Shown here: positions 44,348-53,600 of the stretch, in pieces
Position numbering within the stretch: position 1 is the first letter of the stretch
Layout: every line of letters starts with the position of its first letter
Assembly: GCF_000383615.1 (NCBI RefSeq)
Contig: NZ_KB911582.1
Location: 792,811-856,810, forward strand
Length of the DNA: 64,000 nt
DNA from: Streptomyces canus 299MFChir4.1
Lineage (GTDB): Bacteria; Actinomycetota; Actinomycetes; Streptomycetales; Streptomycetaceae
Reading direction: 5' to 3'
Made by a program: the position numbers and the translations under genes
Notes under the pieces: generated by a model
Seen by the model: the letters and a program-made list of their open reading frames with translations, nothing else
Database searches by the model: none
What the model was told of the DNA's origin: nothing

Positions 44348-45280
44348 ATGACCGTCCAGGACGTCCGCGCCTTCAACCGCTTCTACACGAACGTCATCGG
44401 CGCCCTCGACTACAGCCGCCAGCTGTACGCGCCGTACACGCTCACCGAGTCCCGCGTCCTGTACGAGCTCGCCCACTCGCCGCGCACCGACGCGGCCGAT
44501 CTGCGCACCGAACTCTCGCTGGATGCCGGGTACTTGAGCCGGATCCTGAACAAGTTCGAGCAGGACGGGCTGATCGAGCGCACCACCTCGCATCGCGATC
44601 CGCGCCGACGCCGGGTCACGCTCACCGCGCGCGGCCGGGAGACCGCCGCGCTGCTCGCCGAGCGCGCCGACGAGTCCGTGGGCGCGCTCCTCGCGACCGT
44701 CCCCTCCGCCGACCGGCCCCGGCTCACCGAGGCGATGCGGACCGTCCGCACCCTCCTGTCCGACGGCCGCCCTCCCCGCCGCGAGGACGTCCTGCTGCGC
44801 GAGCCGGGACCTGGTGACCTCGGCTGGATCGTGGCCCGGAACGCGGCCCTCTACGCCGCCGAGTACGGCTTCAACGCCGACTACGAAGCCCTGGTCGCGA
44901 GGATCGTCGCCGACTTCGCGGAGGACCACGATCCGCATCTGGAGCGGGTGTGGATCGCCGAGCTGGACGGGCGGCCGGTGGGGTGCGTGATGTGCGTACG
45001 GGACGACGCGCCCGCCACCGCCCGGCTCCGGCTGCTCCTCGTCGAGCCCGAGGCGCGCGGACTCGGCATCGGGGACCGGCTGGTGTCCGCCGTCGTCGAC
45101 TTCGCACGCGGTGTCGGCTACCGCGACCTGGTGCTGTGGACCAACGACGTCCTCACCGCCGCCCGCCGCGTCTACCAGCGGCACGGTTTCGTCCTGGCCG
45201 CCGAGAAACCCCACCGCTCCTTCGGCAAGGACCTGAACGGGCAGGACTGGCGACTGGAGCTGACGGGCACGCGAGAGTGA
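44348..45280 (+). CDS. MarR-family regulator fused to a GNAT acetyltransferase
   Basis: A 310-residue fusion. Residues about 1-145 are a MarR winged helix (LTESRVLYELAHSPRTDAAD; LDAGYLSRILNKFEQDGLIE; wing SHRDPRRRRVTLTARG). Residues about 155-310 are a GNAT N-acetyltransferase (LLVEPEARGLGIGDRLVSAV is the acetyl-CoA-binding motif, RVYQRHGFVL the C-terminal one). Such helix-turn-helix/GNAT proteins are known in bacteria, but substrate and regulon are usually unknown. The start ATG 44348 follows GGGGGTCG. A palindrome just upstream suggests autoregulation. Confidence 0.9.
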   Translation: MTVQDVRAFNRFYTNVIGALDYSRQLYAPYTLTESRVLYELAHSPRTDAADLRTELSLDAGYLSRILNKFEQDGLIERTTSHRDPRRRRVTLTARGRETAALLAERADESVGALLATVPSADRPRLTEAMRTVRTLLSDGRPPRREDVLLREPGPGDLGWIVARNAALYAAEYGFNADYEALVARIVADFAEDHDPHLERVWIAELDGRPVGCVMCVRDDAPATARLRLLLVEPEARGLGIGDRLVSAVVDFARGVGYRDLVLWTNDVLTAARRVYQRHGFVLAAEKPHRSFGKDLNGQDWRLELTGTRE

Positions 45281-45359
45281 GGGAGCGGTCGAGAGGCGGC
45301 CCGGCTCATCCGGGCGCCCGGCTGGACCTCACCGAGGTCACCGGGCGAGAGTAGGGCGC

Positions 45360-46160
45360 ATGAAACTGGCGTTCTCCACCCTCGGTGTCCCCGGCCTCCC
45401 CCTCACCGACGTGCTGCGGCTCGCGAGCACGCACGGCTATCACGGAGTAGAACTGCGCGCCCATCCGGAGGAGCCGGTGCACCCCGGTATCGGGCTCGGC
45501 GAACGGGCCGACGCGGTCGCCGAGTTCAAGGCGGCCGGCGTGGAGGTGCTGGGGCTGGCCGGGTACGCGCGCGTGGCCGCCCCCGGCGACGACGAACCCG
45601 TGATCGAGGAGATCCACCGCCTCCTGGACCTCGCCCGCGACCTCGGCGCCGGCTTCGTGCGCGTCTTCCCCGGCGCCGCCTCCGACCAGTCCCGCGAGGA
45701 GGCCGACGCCACGGCCGCCCGGCGGCTCGGTACGGCCGCGGAGTACGCCGGCGACCTCGACGTACGCATCCTCCTCGAAACCCATGACTCGCACCGCACG
45801 GCCGCCGACGCGATCCGTGTCCTCGGCCCCGTCGGCCACCGTCAGGTCGGCGCGCTCTGGGACGTCATGCACACCTGGCTCGGCGGCGAACAGCCCTCCG
45901 AGACCTACGCGGCCCTCGCCCCGCACCTCGGATACGTGCAGGTCAAGGACATCGCCTCGGCCACGGACACCACCCCGGTCGCGCTCGGCACCGGTGTCCT
46001 GCCGCTCGCGGAGTGTGTGGAGGTCCTGTCCCGGCACGGCTGGGACGGCTGGCTGTGCTGGGAGTACGAGAAGCGCTGGTACGAGGCGGCCGCACCGCTG
46101 GAGGAGCTGCTGGGCGCGGGCCGCGAGCACCTGGCCAGGCTCCTGAACGACTCCGCCTGA
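45360..46160 (+). CDS. Sugar phosphate isomerase/epimerase (TIM barrel)
   Basis: A 266-residue xylose-isomerase-like TIM barrel, the third in this window and not a close copy of the others. Features: MKLAFSTLGVPGLPL, HGYHGVELRAHPEEP, ILLETHDSHRTAADAI (Glu, His), ALWDVMHTWLGGE (Asp, His), and WLCWEYEKRWYE (last Glu). All metal-site positions appear filled. It starts 80 bp after the MarR-GNAT gene and 85 bp before the MFS gene, same direction; the exporter and isomerase may be linked. Substrate unknown. Confidence 0.87.
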   Translation: MKLAFSTLGVPGLPLTDVLRLASTHGYHGVELRAHPEEPVHPGIGLGERADAVAEFKAAGVEVLGLAGYARVAAPGDDEPVIEEIHRLLDLARDLGAGFVRVFPGAASDQSREEADATAARRLGTAAEYAGDLDVRILLETHDSHRTAADAIRVLGPVGHRQVGALWDVMHTWLGGEQPSETYAALAPHLGYVQVKDIASATDTTPVALGTGVLPLAECVEVLSRHGWDGWLCWEYEKRWYEAAAPLEELLGAGREHLARLLNDSA

Positions 46161-46176
46161 CAGCGAATAACCGGAT

Positions 46177-46195
46177 GGCAGGGGCGGCCCCTGCC
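46177..46195 (+). terminator. Possible terminator after the isomerase gene
   Basis: GGCAGGGGC-G-GCCCCTGCC (46177-46195) is a perfect inverted repeat 17 bp after the isomerase stop. The 1-nt centre would leave a short loop, so the stem would be somewhat shorter in RNA. It might instead be an operator for the MFS gene, which starts at 46246. Confidence 0.35.
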
Positions 46196-46245
46196 CGGTA
46201 CCGTCCCCGGGTGCCTCAGCCCGCCCCTCCCCCGCTCCCCGTGTC

Positions 46246-47481
46246 ATGAGCCTCAGCCGTACGTTGCTCGATGTACGGCCGCTGCGCACCTCACCGGTCT
46301 TCCGGCGGCTGCTGTTCGGGCGCACGGTGTCCACGCTCGGCACCTTCATGACCATGGTGACCGTCATGTACCAGGTCTGGGACATGACCCACAGCACGGT
46401 CTGGAGCGGCGCGGTCGGGATCGCGCAGGCGGTGCCGATGGCCGGGGTCAGTCTGTTCGCGGGTTCCTGGGTCGACCGGGCCGACCGGCGCCGGGTGTAC
46501 CTCACCGGCACGGTCGGCTCGGCGGTCTGCTCCCTGCTGCTGGCCGTGCAGGGCTTCGCCGGGCACGCGCCGGTGATGGTCGTCCTGCTGCTGGTGGCGG
46601 TGCAGACCTCCTTCGCCGCGCTCGGAGCGCCCGCGGCCGGTGTGTTCGTGCCGCGGCTGCTGCCCCGCGAGCAGGTGCCCGCCGGTCTCGCGCTCCAGCA
46701 GGTCACCGGTCAGGCGATGATGCTGGTCGGTCCGGCCGTCGCCGGGGTCGTGCTCGGCTGGTGGGGCATCGGCGTCTGCTACCTCCTGGACGCCCTGAGT
46801 TTCTCGATGTCCTTCTACGGCGCCTACGGGCTGCCCGCGCTGCCGCCCGAGGGCGAGAAGTCCCGTCCCGGGCTGCACGGCGTCCTGGACGGGCTGCGCT
46901 TCCTGACCGGTCACCGGGTGGTGCGCGGCGCGCTGCTGACCGATCTGGCCGCCACCGTCCTGTCCATGCCGGTGAGCCTGTTCCCGCTGGTCAACGAGGA
47001 ACGCTTCGGCGGCGATCCGCGCACGCTCGGCCTGTTCCTGTCCGCGCTCGCCGTGGGCGGTGTCGCGGCGACGGTCTTCTCCGGCCCGGTCACCCGCCTG
47101 GCCCGCCCCGGCCCGGTGATGCTGTGCGCGTCGGCAACCTGGGGCGCGGCCCTCGCGCTGTTCGGCCTGACGACGAGTGCGTGGGCGGGCCTCGGCATGC
47201 TGGCGCTGGCCGGCGCGGCGGACGCCCTCGCCGTCCTCTCCCGTACGACCATCGTCCAGACCCGCACCCCCGACGCACTGCTGGGCCGGGTCACGGCCGC
47301 CGAGACGATCGTCGGCCAGGCGGGCCCGCACCTGGGCAACCTGCGCGCCGGCCTGGTCGCGGGCTGGAGCTCGGGCGGGACGGCACTGATCACGGGCGGG
47401 CTGATGTGCGTGGCGGCGGTGGGGTATGTCAGGGCGAGCACACCGGAGTTGCGGGCGGTTCCGGTTGCGGGCGAGGGGTGA
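46246..47481 (+). CDS. MFS transporter (multidrug/siderophore-exporter type)
   Basis: A 411-residue membrane protein with twelve predicted helices, beginning with a short tail RTLLDVRPLRTSPVFRRLLF and helix 1 VSTLGTFMTMVTVMYQVWDM, a pattern typical of EntS/MFS_3-type exporters. The loop motif WVDRADRRRVYLTG between helices 2 and 3 is the MFS A-motif. Substrate not evident. ATG 46246 has no strong ribosome site. Confidence 0.9.
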   Translation: MSLSRTLLDVRPLRTSPVFRRLLFGRTVSTLGTFMTMVTVMYQVWDMTHSTVWSGAVGIAQAVPMAGVSLFAGSWVDRADRRRVYLTGTVGSAVCSLLLAVQGFAGHAPVMVVLLLVAVQTSFAALGAPAAGVFVPRLLPREQVPAGLALQQVTGQAMMLVGPAVAGVVLGWWGIGVCYLLDALSFSMSFYGAYGLPALPPEGEKSRPGLHGVLDGLRFLTGHRVVRGALLTDLAATVLSMPVSLFPLVNEERFGGDPRTLGLFLSALAVGGVAATVFSGPVTRLARPGPVMLCASATWGAALALFGLTTSAWAGLGMLALAGAADALAVLSRTTIVQTRTPDALLGRVTAAETIVGQAGPHLGNLRAGLVAGWSSGGTALITGGLMCVAAVGYVRASTPELRAVPVAGEG

Positions 47482-47748
47482 TCGCCGGGTCCGGGCCAGC
47501 GCCTGTCGCGTTCCACCCACGGCAGGTGGTGGAGGTGGTGTTGGAGGTGGTGCTGGATCAGTTGCACACCAGCGCGCGAGCCCAGACCGACTTCCTGCGG
47601 TCGATGGCGGGCGCTGTCCTGACGTAGCCGACGCGGGTCGGGCGGGCTGATGGAGGAGGACGGGAGTGCTCAGGCGGGGGGTAGCGTCGCACGCCTGATC
47701 CCCCGAACGGCCTGCCAGGCCGCGACAGGCGCCGGGGGAGGGCTTGCC
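47482..47748. other. 267-bp gene-free gap
   Basis: No supported gene. A GGTGGTGGAGGTGGTGTTGG tract (47525-47544) lies in a short open stretch reading VVEVVLEVVLDQLHTSARAQ and stopping at 47627; it lacks a start and ribosome site and may be a remnant of a lost gene. Confidence 0.4.
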
Positions 47749-49392
47749 ATGGAAGACATGTCCCGACTCACCAGCGCATGCCCGCCCTCACTTCGCTCCG
47801 CCGCGGCACTCGGCCTGGTCGCCGCTCTGGCCGCCGGCTGTACCGCGGCCGATGCCGACACCACCGTCGCAGGCCCCGCTGCCGGAGTGACGTCGCCGCT
47901 GCCCACCGTCCCGCCCGCCCAGCCACCGGCACAGCTCACCCCGGCCAAGGTCGAGAAGGCGGTGAACCGGCTCGACGACGTCGTACGGGACGCCATGCAC
48001 CGCACCGGTGTGCCCGGAGTCGCCGTGGGCGTGGTGTACGACGACAAGGTGGTGTACCTGAAGGGGTTCGGCGTGCGGAAGGTGGGCACGAAGGACCAGG
48101 TCGGAGCGGACACGGTCTTCCAGCTCGCCTCGGTCTCGAAGCCGCTTGCCTCCACCGTGGTCGCCGCGGCCGTGGGCGAGAAGACCGTCGGGTGGGACGA
48201 CCCGGTCGTCAAGTACACCCCCGGCTTCGCACTGAAGGACCCGTGGGTCAGCCGCCATGTCACGCTGGCCGACCTGTTCTCGCATCGCAGCGGACTGCCC
48301 GACCACGCCGGAGACCTCCTGGAAAACCTCGGCTACGACCGCTCCTACATCCTGGACCACCTGCGCTACGAACCGCTGGCCCCCTTCCGGGCCCACTACG
48401 CGTACACCAACTTCGGGCTGACCGAAGCCGCCGTGGCCACCGCGCGGGCGGCGGGGACCAACTGGGAAAAGCTGTCCGCCGACAAGGTGTACCGGCCGCT
48501 GGGGATGAACTCCACCAGCTCGTCGTTCGCCGACTACGAGAAGGCGGGCAACAAGGCCGTCCTGCACGTGAAGACCGACGGCACCTGGCGTGCCGCGTAC
48601 GTGCGCAACCCGGACGCCCAGAGCCCGGCGGGCGGGGCCAGCTCCACGGTCCGGGACATGACGAAGTGGCTGCGCCTGCAATTGGGCAACGGAAAGTTCG
48701 AGGGGCGGCAGGTCGTCGACGCCGGCGCTCTGGAGGAGACCCACGTGCCGCACATGGTCTCCGAGCCGCCGCACTCGCCCGCGGGCAGGACCGGGTTCTA
48801 CGGGCTCGGCTGGAACGTGAGCTACGACGACCAGGGCAGGCTGAGGCTCGGCCACTCCGGTGGCTTCGCGCTGGGGGCGGCCACCAACGTCGCCTTGCTG
48901 CCCTCCGAGAAGCTCGGCATCGTCGTCCTCACCAACGGCGAGCCCATTGGTGTGCCGGAGGCGATCTCCACCACGTTCCTCGACACCGCGCAGACGGGCG
49001 GGCCGACCGTGGACTGGCTGAAGTTCCTCGGGTCGATCTTCCAGCAGACCCTGCAAGGGGAACACTCGAAGGTCGACTACAGCAAGCCCCCGGCCTCGCC
49101 CGCACCGGCCAAGGCAAACAGCGCCTACACCGGGACATACGCCAATGCGTACTACGGCCCGTTGACCGTCAGCGCCCAGGGCAACAAACTCACCATGCAG
49201 CTCGGGCCCAAGAAGCAACGGTTCGTCCTGACCCACTACGACGGTGACACCTTCAGCTATCGCACCACGGGCGAAATGGCCGTCGGCCTCGCCGGTGTGA
49301 CCTTCACCGTCGGCTCCGGCGGACGCGCCGACAAGGTCCGGGTCGAGAACCTCGACACGAGCGGTCTCGGCACCTTCACGAGGAAGGGCTAG
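47749..49392 (+). CDS. Beta-lactamase/PBP-like serine hydrolase lipoprotein
   Basis: A 547-residue lipoprotein: lipobox AAGC (lipidated C31), a Pro-rich linker, then a class-C beta-lactamase/PBP-like domain. The catalytic SxxK is S128-V-S-K131 (LASVSKPL), the second motif YTN is at 219-221 (YAYTNFGLTEA), and the KTG-equivalent HSG lies in RLGHSGGFALG. A C-terminal beta-rich domain (YTGTYANAYYGPLTVSAQG) is of the type found in D-aminopeptidase/esterase members. It acts outside the cell; peptidase or esterase activity is as likely as beta-lactam hydrolysis. ATG 47749 follows GGGGGAG; ATG 47758 is the alternative. Confidence 0.88.
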   Translation: MEDMSRLTSACPPSLRSAAALGLVAALAAGCTAADADTTVAGPAAGVTSPLPTVPPAQPPAQLTPAKVEKAVNRLDDVVRDAMHRTGVPGVAVGVVYDDKVVYLKGFGVRKVGTKDQVGADTVFQLASVSKPLASTVVAAAVGEKTVGWDDPVVKYTPGFALKDPWVSRHVTLADLFSHRSGLPDHAGDLLENLGYDRSYILDHLRYEPLAPFRAHYAYTNFGLTEAAVATARAAGTNWEKLSADKVYRPLGMNSTSSSFADYEKAGNKAVLHVKTDGTWRAAYVRNPDAQSPAGGASSTVRDMTKWLRLQLGNGKFEGRQVVDAGALEETHVPHMVSEPPHSPAGRTGFYGLGWNVSYDDQGRLRLGHSGGFALGAATNVALLPSEKLGIVVLTNGEPIGVPEAISTTFLDTAQTGGPTVDWLKFLGSIFQQTLQGEHSKVDYSKPPASPAPAKANSAYTGTYANAYYGPLTVSAQGNKLTMQLGPKKQRFVLTHYDGDTFSYRTTGEMAVGLAGVTFTVGSGGRADKVRVENLDTSGLGTFTRKG

Positions 49393-49800
49393 CCTCGATC
49401 TTGCATGACGGTCCGCCGACCGAGTCGGTGGGCCGTTTCATTTTCGGTGGCGGGTGAAGGGCAGGCCAGGGACCCGGGTGCCGCCTGGGGTGGGCGCCGG
49501 GTTCCACTGCTCCGGACTGAGCTGGTGTTCTCGCAGAGGCTGGAAGTTGCTGTTCGATCGGGCTTCGGCGGCTGCGGAGAACAGGCGGAATCGCGGGCGG
49601 CGGGGTTCCCGGAGTCGGGCCTTGCCGTTGAGGGCGTGCATGGGAATCCAGGTCGGCAGGTCGAGGGCGATCTGGACGGTCTCCAGCCAGATCTTGTTCT
49701 GGGCTGTTGTGTGGAGTGGCAGGTTGCGCAAACCGGTAGGGCGGCGATCGGCCGGTGGGGGTGTTGGTCGCGAAGCACGTGATCCAACGAGCGCACGCAG
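49393..49800 (-). mobile_element. IS1380-family transposase relic
   Basis: On the minus strand, pieces of an IS1380-type transposase C-terminus are visible in two frames: ARWITCFATNTPTG (about 49740-49790) and, after a gap and frame change, TGLRNLPLHTTAQNKIWLE with VQIALDLPTWIPMHALNGKA (about 49560-49740), then EPRRPRFRLFSAAAEARSNS. The N-terminal two-thirds and the other end are missing. The left limit is placed right after the beta-lactamase stop, where CCTCGATCTTGCATGA may be one inverted-repeat end. The family call is from memory of the CFATNT and LRNLPLH motifs. It cannot transpose by itself. Confidence 0.65.
49408..49436 (+). terminator. Terminator after the beta-lactamase-like gene
   Basis: ACGGTCCGCCGAC (49408-49420) pairs with GTCGGTGGGCCGT (49424-49436) over 13 positions, two of them G-U in RNA, followed by TTTCATTTTC. 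It lies 16 bp after the hydrolase stop, possibly borrowed from the end of the IS relic. Confidence 0.6.
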
Positions 49801-49809
49801 AGTCCGCCA

Positions 49810-50047
49810 CTACCCCCGCCGTGCCAAGAACCCCGCCACCCGCCCCTCCAGCCGCTCGCGACACCGCGGCCACTCCTCCGCCGTGACGGAGAAGATCGCC
49901 GAGTCGCGCAGCAGTCCGTCCTCCCCGGGCGCCCAGGAGCGGGACCAGTTGCGCAGGACGCCCTCGAAGCGGGCGCCGACGCTCTGGATCGCGGCCCGTG
50001 AGCGGGCGTTGCGCGCGTCCGTCTTCAGGTCGACCCGGGAGACGCCC
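49810..50047 (-). pseudogene. 3' fragment of the GNAT gene duplicated at the island's left edge
   Basis: The minus strand encodes the last 78 or so residues of a GNAT acetyltransferase ([20 protein letters not shown] ... [14 protein letters not shown]) with its own stop at 49810. It matches the C-terminus of the intact gene at 61379-62011. Homology ends at 50047/61616. The part from 49883 to 50047 is almost identical to 61452-61616 (three mismatches in 165 bp by eye), while the extreme 3' end has diverged more. No start belongs to it; the open frame continues into unrelated DNA. Confidence 0.85.
49883..50047. repeat. Left copy of the 165-bp direct repeat
   Basis: This copy differs from 61452-61616 at three positions and has the same orientation. 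The two copies bracket 11.4 kb holding the secreted LamG protein, the RHS toxin and the immunity gene. Confidence 0.9.
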
Positions 50048-50066
50048 GCCTTGATTGGTGCGACAC

Positions 50067-50099
50067 GCAAGGCCCGTCCGACACGCGGACGGGCCTTGC
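50067..50099. terminator. Strong hairpin at the island's left edge
   Basis: GCAAGGCCCGTCC (50067-50079) pairs perfectly over 13 bp with 50087-50099. It lies beyond the immunity gene (stop 50243) and should end leftward transcription of the toxin operon. The intervening 50100-50242 holds no gene. Confidence 0.7.
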
Positions 50100-50242
50100 G
50101 ATCAAGCACTCAGCAGGTGTTGCACGAGCACTTCCTAACAGGAGGCGGAGGGTCGCCCTCTTCTCGCGATCCGACCAACCACGGATTTTCCGCTTAGAGT
50201 CCCCTGCTACTGAATTCAAGCCTCCTGGATCGAGCTCAACCG

Positions 50243-50680
50243 TCAGAATCCCAACAGAGACGGCACCTTCTGAGGGTTACCGTAAGTGAGAACTCTGCGC
50301 AGTTCTGTACGAAAATTCTCCACTTGCGCTTCGGGAGCGATACCGACGATCAAGTCTTGCGAAGACAGGGAGAGCTTCTCGACCGCGGCCAAGCTGAATC
50401 GAAATGAGACTCTTGCGGGTGAAAAAGTGACTACTTCAACTCCCCCGTAGGCGATTCCACCCGTTTCGTTAAGGACGCAATAGCTGTCCTGGCCCAGCCT
50501 CTGCTCCTGCTCGTCAGGTTCCTGCAGGCTGCACTGGAAAACGAGTTGGCGCCCCTCGCCGGAATCGTCCTCGGCGAGCCCCACGACGAGAGCGGAATCC
50601 AGCACATTCTCATCTACGGCCGCGACCCTCGCGACCCAAGTGGGACTACTCACTTCGTACTCCATGTCTGTTGTTTCCAT
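50243..50680 (-). CDS. Immunity protein for the RHS toxin (Imm10-like)
   Basis: A 145-residue acidic cytoplasmic protein with no signal peptide: EGRQLVFQCSLQEPDEQEQR, LGQDSYCVLNETGGIAYGGV and a C-terminal LSLSSQDLIVGIAPEAQVEN. The pattern FQxSL...LGxDxYC...YGG is like the Imm10 family as I recall it. The gene overlaps the last 31 bp of the toxin gene when started at ATG 50680; ATG 50665 is an alternative start with 16 bp overlap. Tight downstream placement after an RHS toxin, small size and a sharp fall in GC content compared with core genes all fit an immunity role. That it neutralises the deaminase domain is inference. Confidence 0.75.
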   Translation of the reverse strand: METTDMEYEVSSPTWVARVAAVDENVLDSALVVGLAEDDSGEGRQLVFQCSLQEPDEQEQRLGQDSYCVLNETGGIAYGGVEVVTFSPARVSFRFSLAAVEKLSLSSQDLIVGIAPEAQVENFRTELRRVLTYGNPQKVPSLLGF

Positions 50681-53600
50681 TCATACACAAAGGTTGCCCC
50701 TGTTTCATCTGCCGCTCGACGCATGGCCCCCTTGCATGTAGAGCACGCTTCGTTAGTGCCCTGGATGGTCACGGTGTCGCCCGATTTTACAAGGGCCAGG
50801 TTAGCGTACGGGTCCCCCGACACTTCGCTGGAAGCACCCGACATGCGAGTCACTCGATTCTCCGTGTGGCTCGCCGACATGCTTTTCGGGAAACCAAGAG
50901 CTTTTTCCTCAGCTGTCTGGGTTCCACTTCGAACGGTGTAAGCGTTGGTCAGCTTGCCATCCGAGTCCCGAATTGTGACTTCGGCCCAGTGAGTGGACTT
51001 CCGAGTCGGCCCGACCATCGATCCCGCGAAGAACCGATTGCTACTCCCATAAGTTGGCGTGTGCCCGAATATGGCGGCCAGGGCGGTAGGGACTTGGTAT
51101 GCATCGCTTGAAGTGTCATAACCGCCTTGTTCGGCGATCCAACTGTCGAATTGCGCCCCGTAGTCGCAGCCGGGAGTTCCGGGTCCGCCATCGCCGCGGC
51201 AGTCACCGTCCCAAATCCAGCCAGCCTGCTCAGCCAAGTGGGGAAAATTGCTGACTACTCCGTAGAAGGTCTCTCCGACGCCCTTGCAGATGCCACTAAA
51301 AACGCCCCAGGCATTGCACCCGTTGGGTTTTTGGGCTGCCTGCTGTCCGCTGCCGGTATTGCCGGAACTGTCGGTGGAGGCTGTGCCGTTACCGCTGTAG
51401 GTCACTGAGCAGGTACCGCTGTGGCACGAGCCGGCGCCAGGGTTGCTTGGGTCGATCGGGCCTGTGGTGATGATGCCGCTTCGCCCGCCGACCACATTCC
51501 CCTTGGGGGTGCCGACACCGCAGACGTCTGCCATGCACAGGCCCGTGGGGTCGCTGTGGGTGACGGGGTTGTTGTCGGTGTAGGTGTAGCCGTTGAGGGA
51601 CTGGGCGTCGCTGGTGTCGAGAACGGGGTCGACGCTGATGAAGCGGGCGAGGACCGGGTCGTATTCGCGGGCGCCGATGTGGGTGAGGCCCGAAGAGGAG
51701 TCGGCGCTCTTGCCGAGGAAGGACTTGTCGTCCGGCCAGGTTCCCGTACCGCCGGTGCGGGAGGCTCCGAAGGGGGTGGAGTAGCGCTTGGTGATGGTCT
51801 GGGTGGTGGCGTCCAGGGCGAGGTTGGATGTGCCGTGGTGGTCGGCGGCCAGGTAAGAGAGGGTCGCCGTGCCGGACTTGTTGCTGCGGACGACGATGGT
51901 GGCGGAGCCGGCCGAGTAGTAGCGCTGGGCCCAGTACTTGGAGGTGCTGGTGTCCAGGTGGACCTCGGTGGCGCCGAGGTAGAGAACTGTCTCGCCTGCG
52001 GTGTTGCGGCGGATGAGGAGGCTTCCATCGGCGTCGTAGATGTAGCCGGTGGTGCTGCTGCCCTCCACCAGTTGGTTCAGCCGGCTTTCGTTGTCCCAGA
52101 TCAGGGTCTGGGAGGTGGTGCTGTCGAGGCGGGTGGTGGTGTTGCCGGTGTCGTCGTAGACGTACGTGGCGCTGACGCCGGTGCAGGTATTGCCGCTCGT
52201 GGTGGCCGCTAGCTGGTGGGGTTTGGTGGCGCTGTAGCAGTAGGTCTTGGTGGTGTCGGCGCTGGTGGCGTGCATGGTCTCGGTCTTGCGCAGACCGGCG
52301 TCGGTATAGGTGTAGGAGGTCCAGTACGGGCTGGCGCCACCGAGGTTGGCGTTGGTGCGATTGCTGGCCGAGCAGTCTGCGGTGGACGGGGTCCAGGCGT
52401 TGGTCACGCGGCGGTAGCCGTCGTAGGTGAAGCACTGGTTGTCGGCTGCTGTGCCGCCCAGGGTGGCCGGGTCAGTGATCGCGGTGACGTTGCCAGCGTC
52501 GTCGTAGGTGTAGTTGAGGTCCTGCACCTGGTAGCTGTGGGTCTGGTCGGTGACCATGGATTGGGTCAGCCGGTCGGTGCCCTCCTGGTACTTGTTGGTG
52601 ATGTACGCCTTTTTGGTGCCGGATGCGGATGATGTGCCCAGGGTGAGCTGTTCGGCCTGGCCGAGTGCGGAATAGCTGGCGCCGAGCAGATATCCGGCGG
52701 TGCCGCTGACAGCGGTGGGCAGTCCGAGCCCGTTGTAGTCGGTGTTGATGGTTTCGGCGCTGAGACCGCCGGCGGCGGGCTCAGATGTGTACTGCTGGGT
52801 GCCGTCGATGTTGTAGTAAGTCGAGAAGGCCAGCGTCGAGGATGGGACCGCGCCGGACTTGACCAAGGCGTCGCCGGTGGGCAGGACCACCTGTGTGGTG
52901 GTCGCGCGGTAGAGGCTGTCGTACGCCGTGACCTGCTTGGTGTAGGCACTTCCACTCGCGGTGGCTCCTCCGACATAGCGGGTGGAGGAGTCCGGCTGGC
53001 CCTTGGCCAGGGTGTCGTAGGCGTAGTGGGTGAGCTTGTTCGCGTCGACCCGTTCTTCCAGAGTGGAGGTGAGGTCGGCGGTGGAGGCGGCGCTCCAGGT
53101 GTCGGTGGTACGGCCGAGGGTGTCGTAGGCGAAGACGGTGACGCGGCCCGCGCCGTCCTTGGTCCACGAGGTCCGGTCGAGGTTGGTGTAGCCGGTGGTT
53201 GCGGTGCCCTTGTCCGGGTCGGTGGCAGAGATCTGGCGGCCAAAGAGGTCGTAGGTGTACGTCCACGTGCTGTCGGGGCCAGTGATCGTGGCTTGCTTGC
53301 CGTCGCGGGTGTAGGTGTACGCGGTGGAGGTGTAGGCGGCCCCGACGGTAGACCCGTAGCTGGCGTCGGCCGGGGAGGCGCCGGCATATTCGCGGCGCTG
53401 TACTGTACGACCCTGCGCGTCGGTGATGGTCCGGACCGCGGAGCCGCCTGAGCGCGCGTTGGTGGCGGTGGAGTCACCGGTGTAGCTGCTGGTGGTGGAC
53501 CATTTCTGCACGCCGTAGACGAGCAGGGTGCTGGATGTGGGGCGCCCGGCGCCGTCGAAGACGATCTCGGTCTGCTTGGGCGCTTCGCCGTACTCCGCGC

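Noticed and set aside
44871..45214. Leftward frames opposite the MarR-GNAT gene as a separate gene
   Set aside because: Low-complexity Arg/Gly composition, and no start site; the plus strand carries an intact two-domain protein.
47507..47627. Small protein ending DFLRSMAGAVLT
   Set aside because: No start codon with a ribosome site, and a repeated GGTGGTGGAG tract makes up much of it; kept only as a possible remnant.
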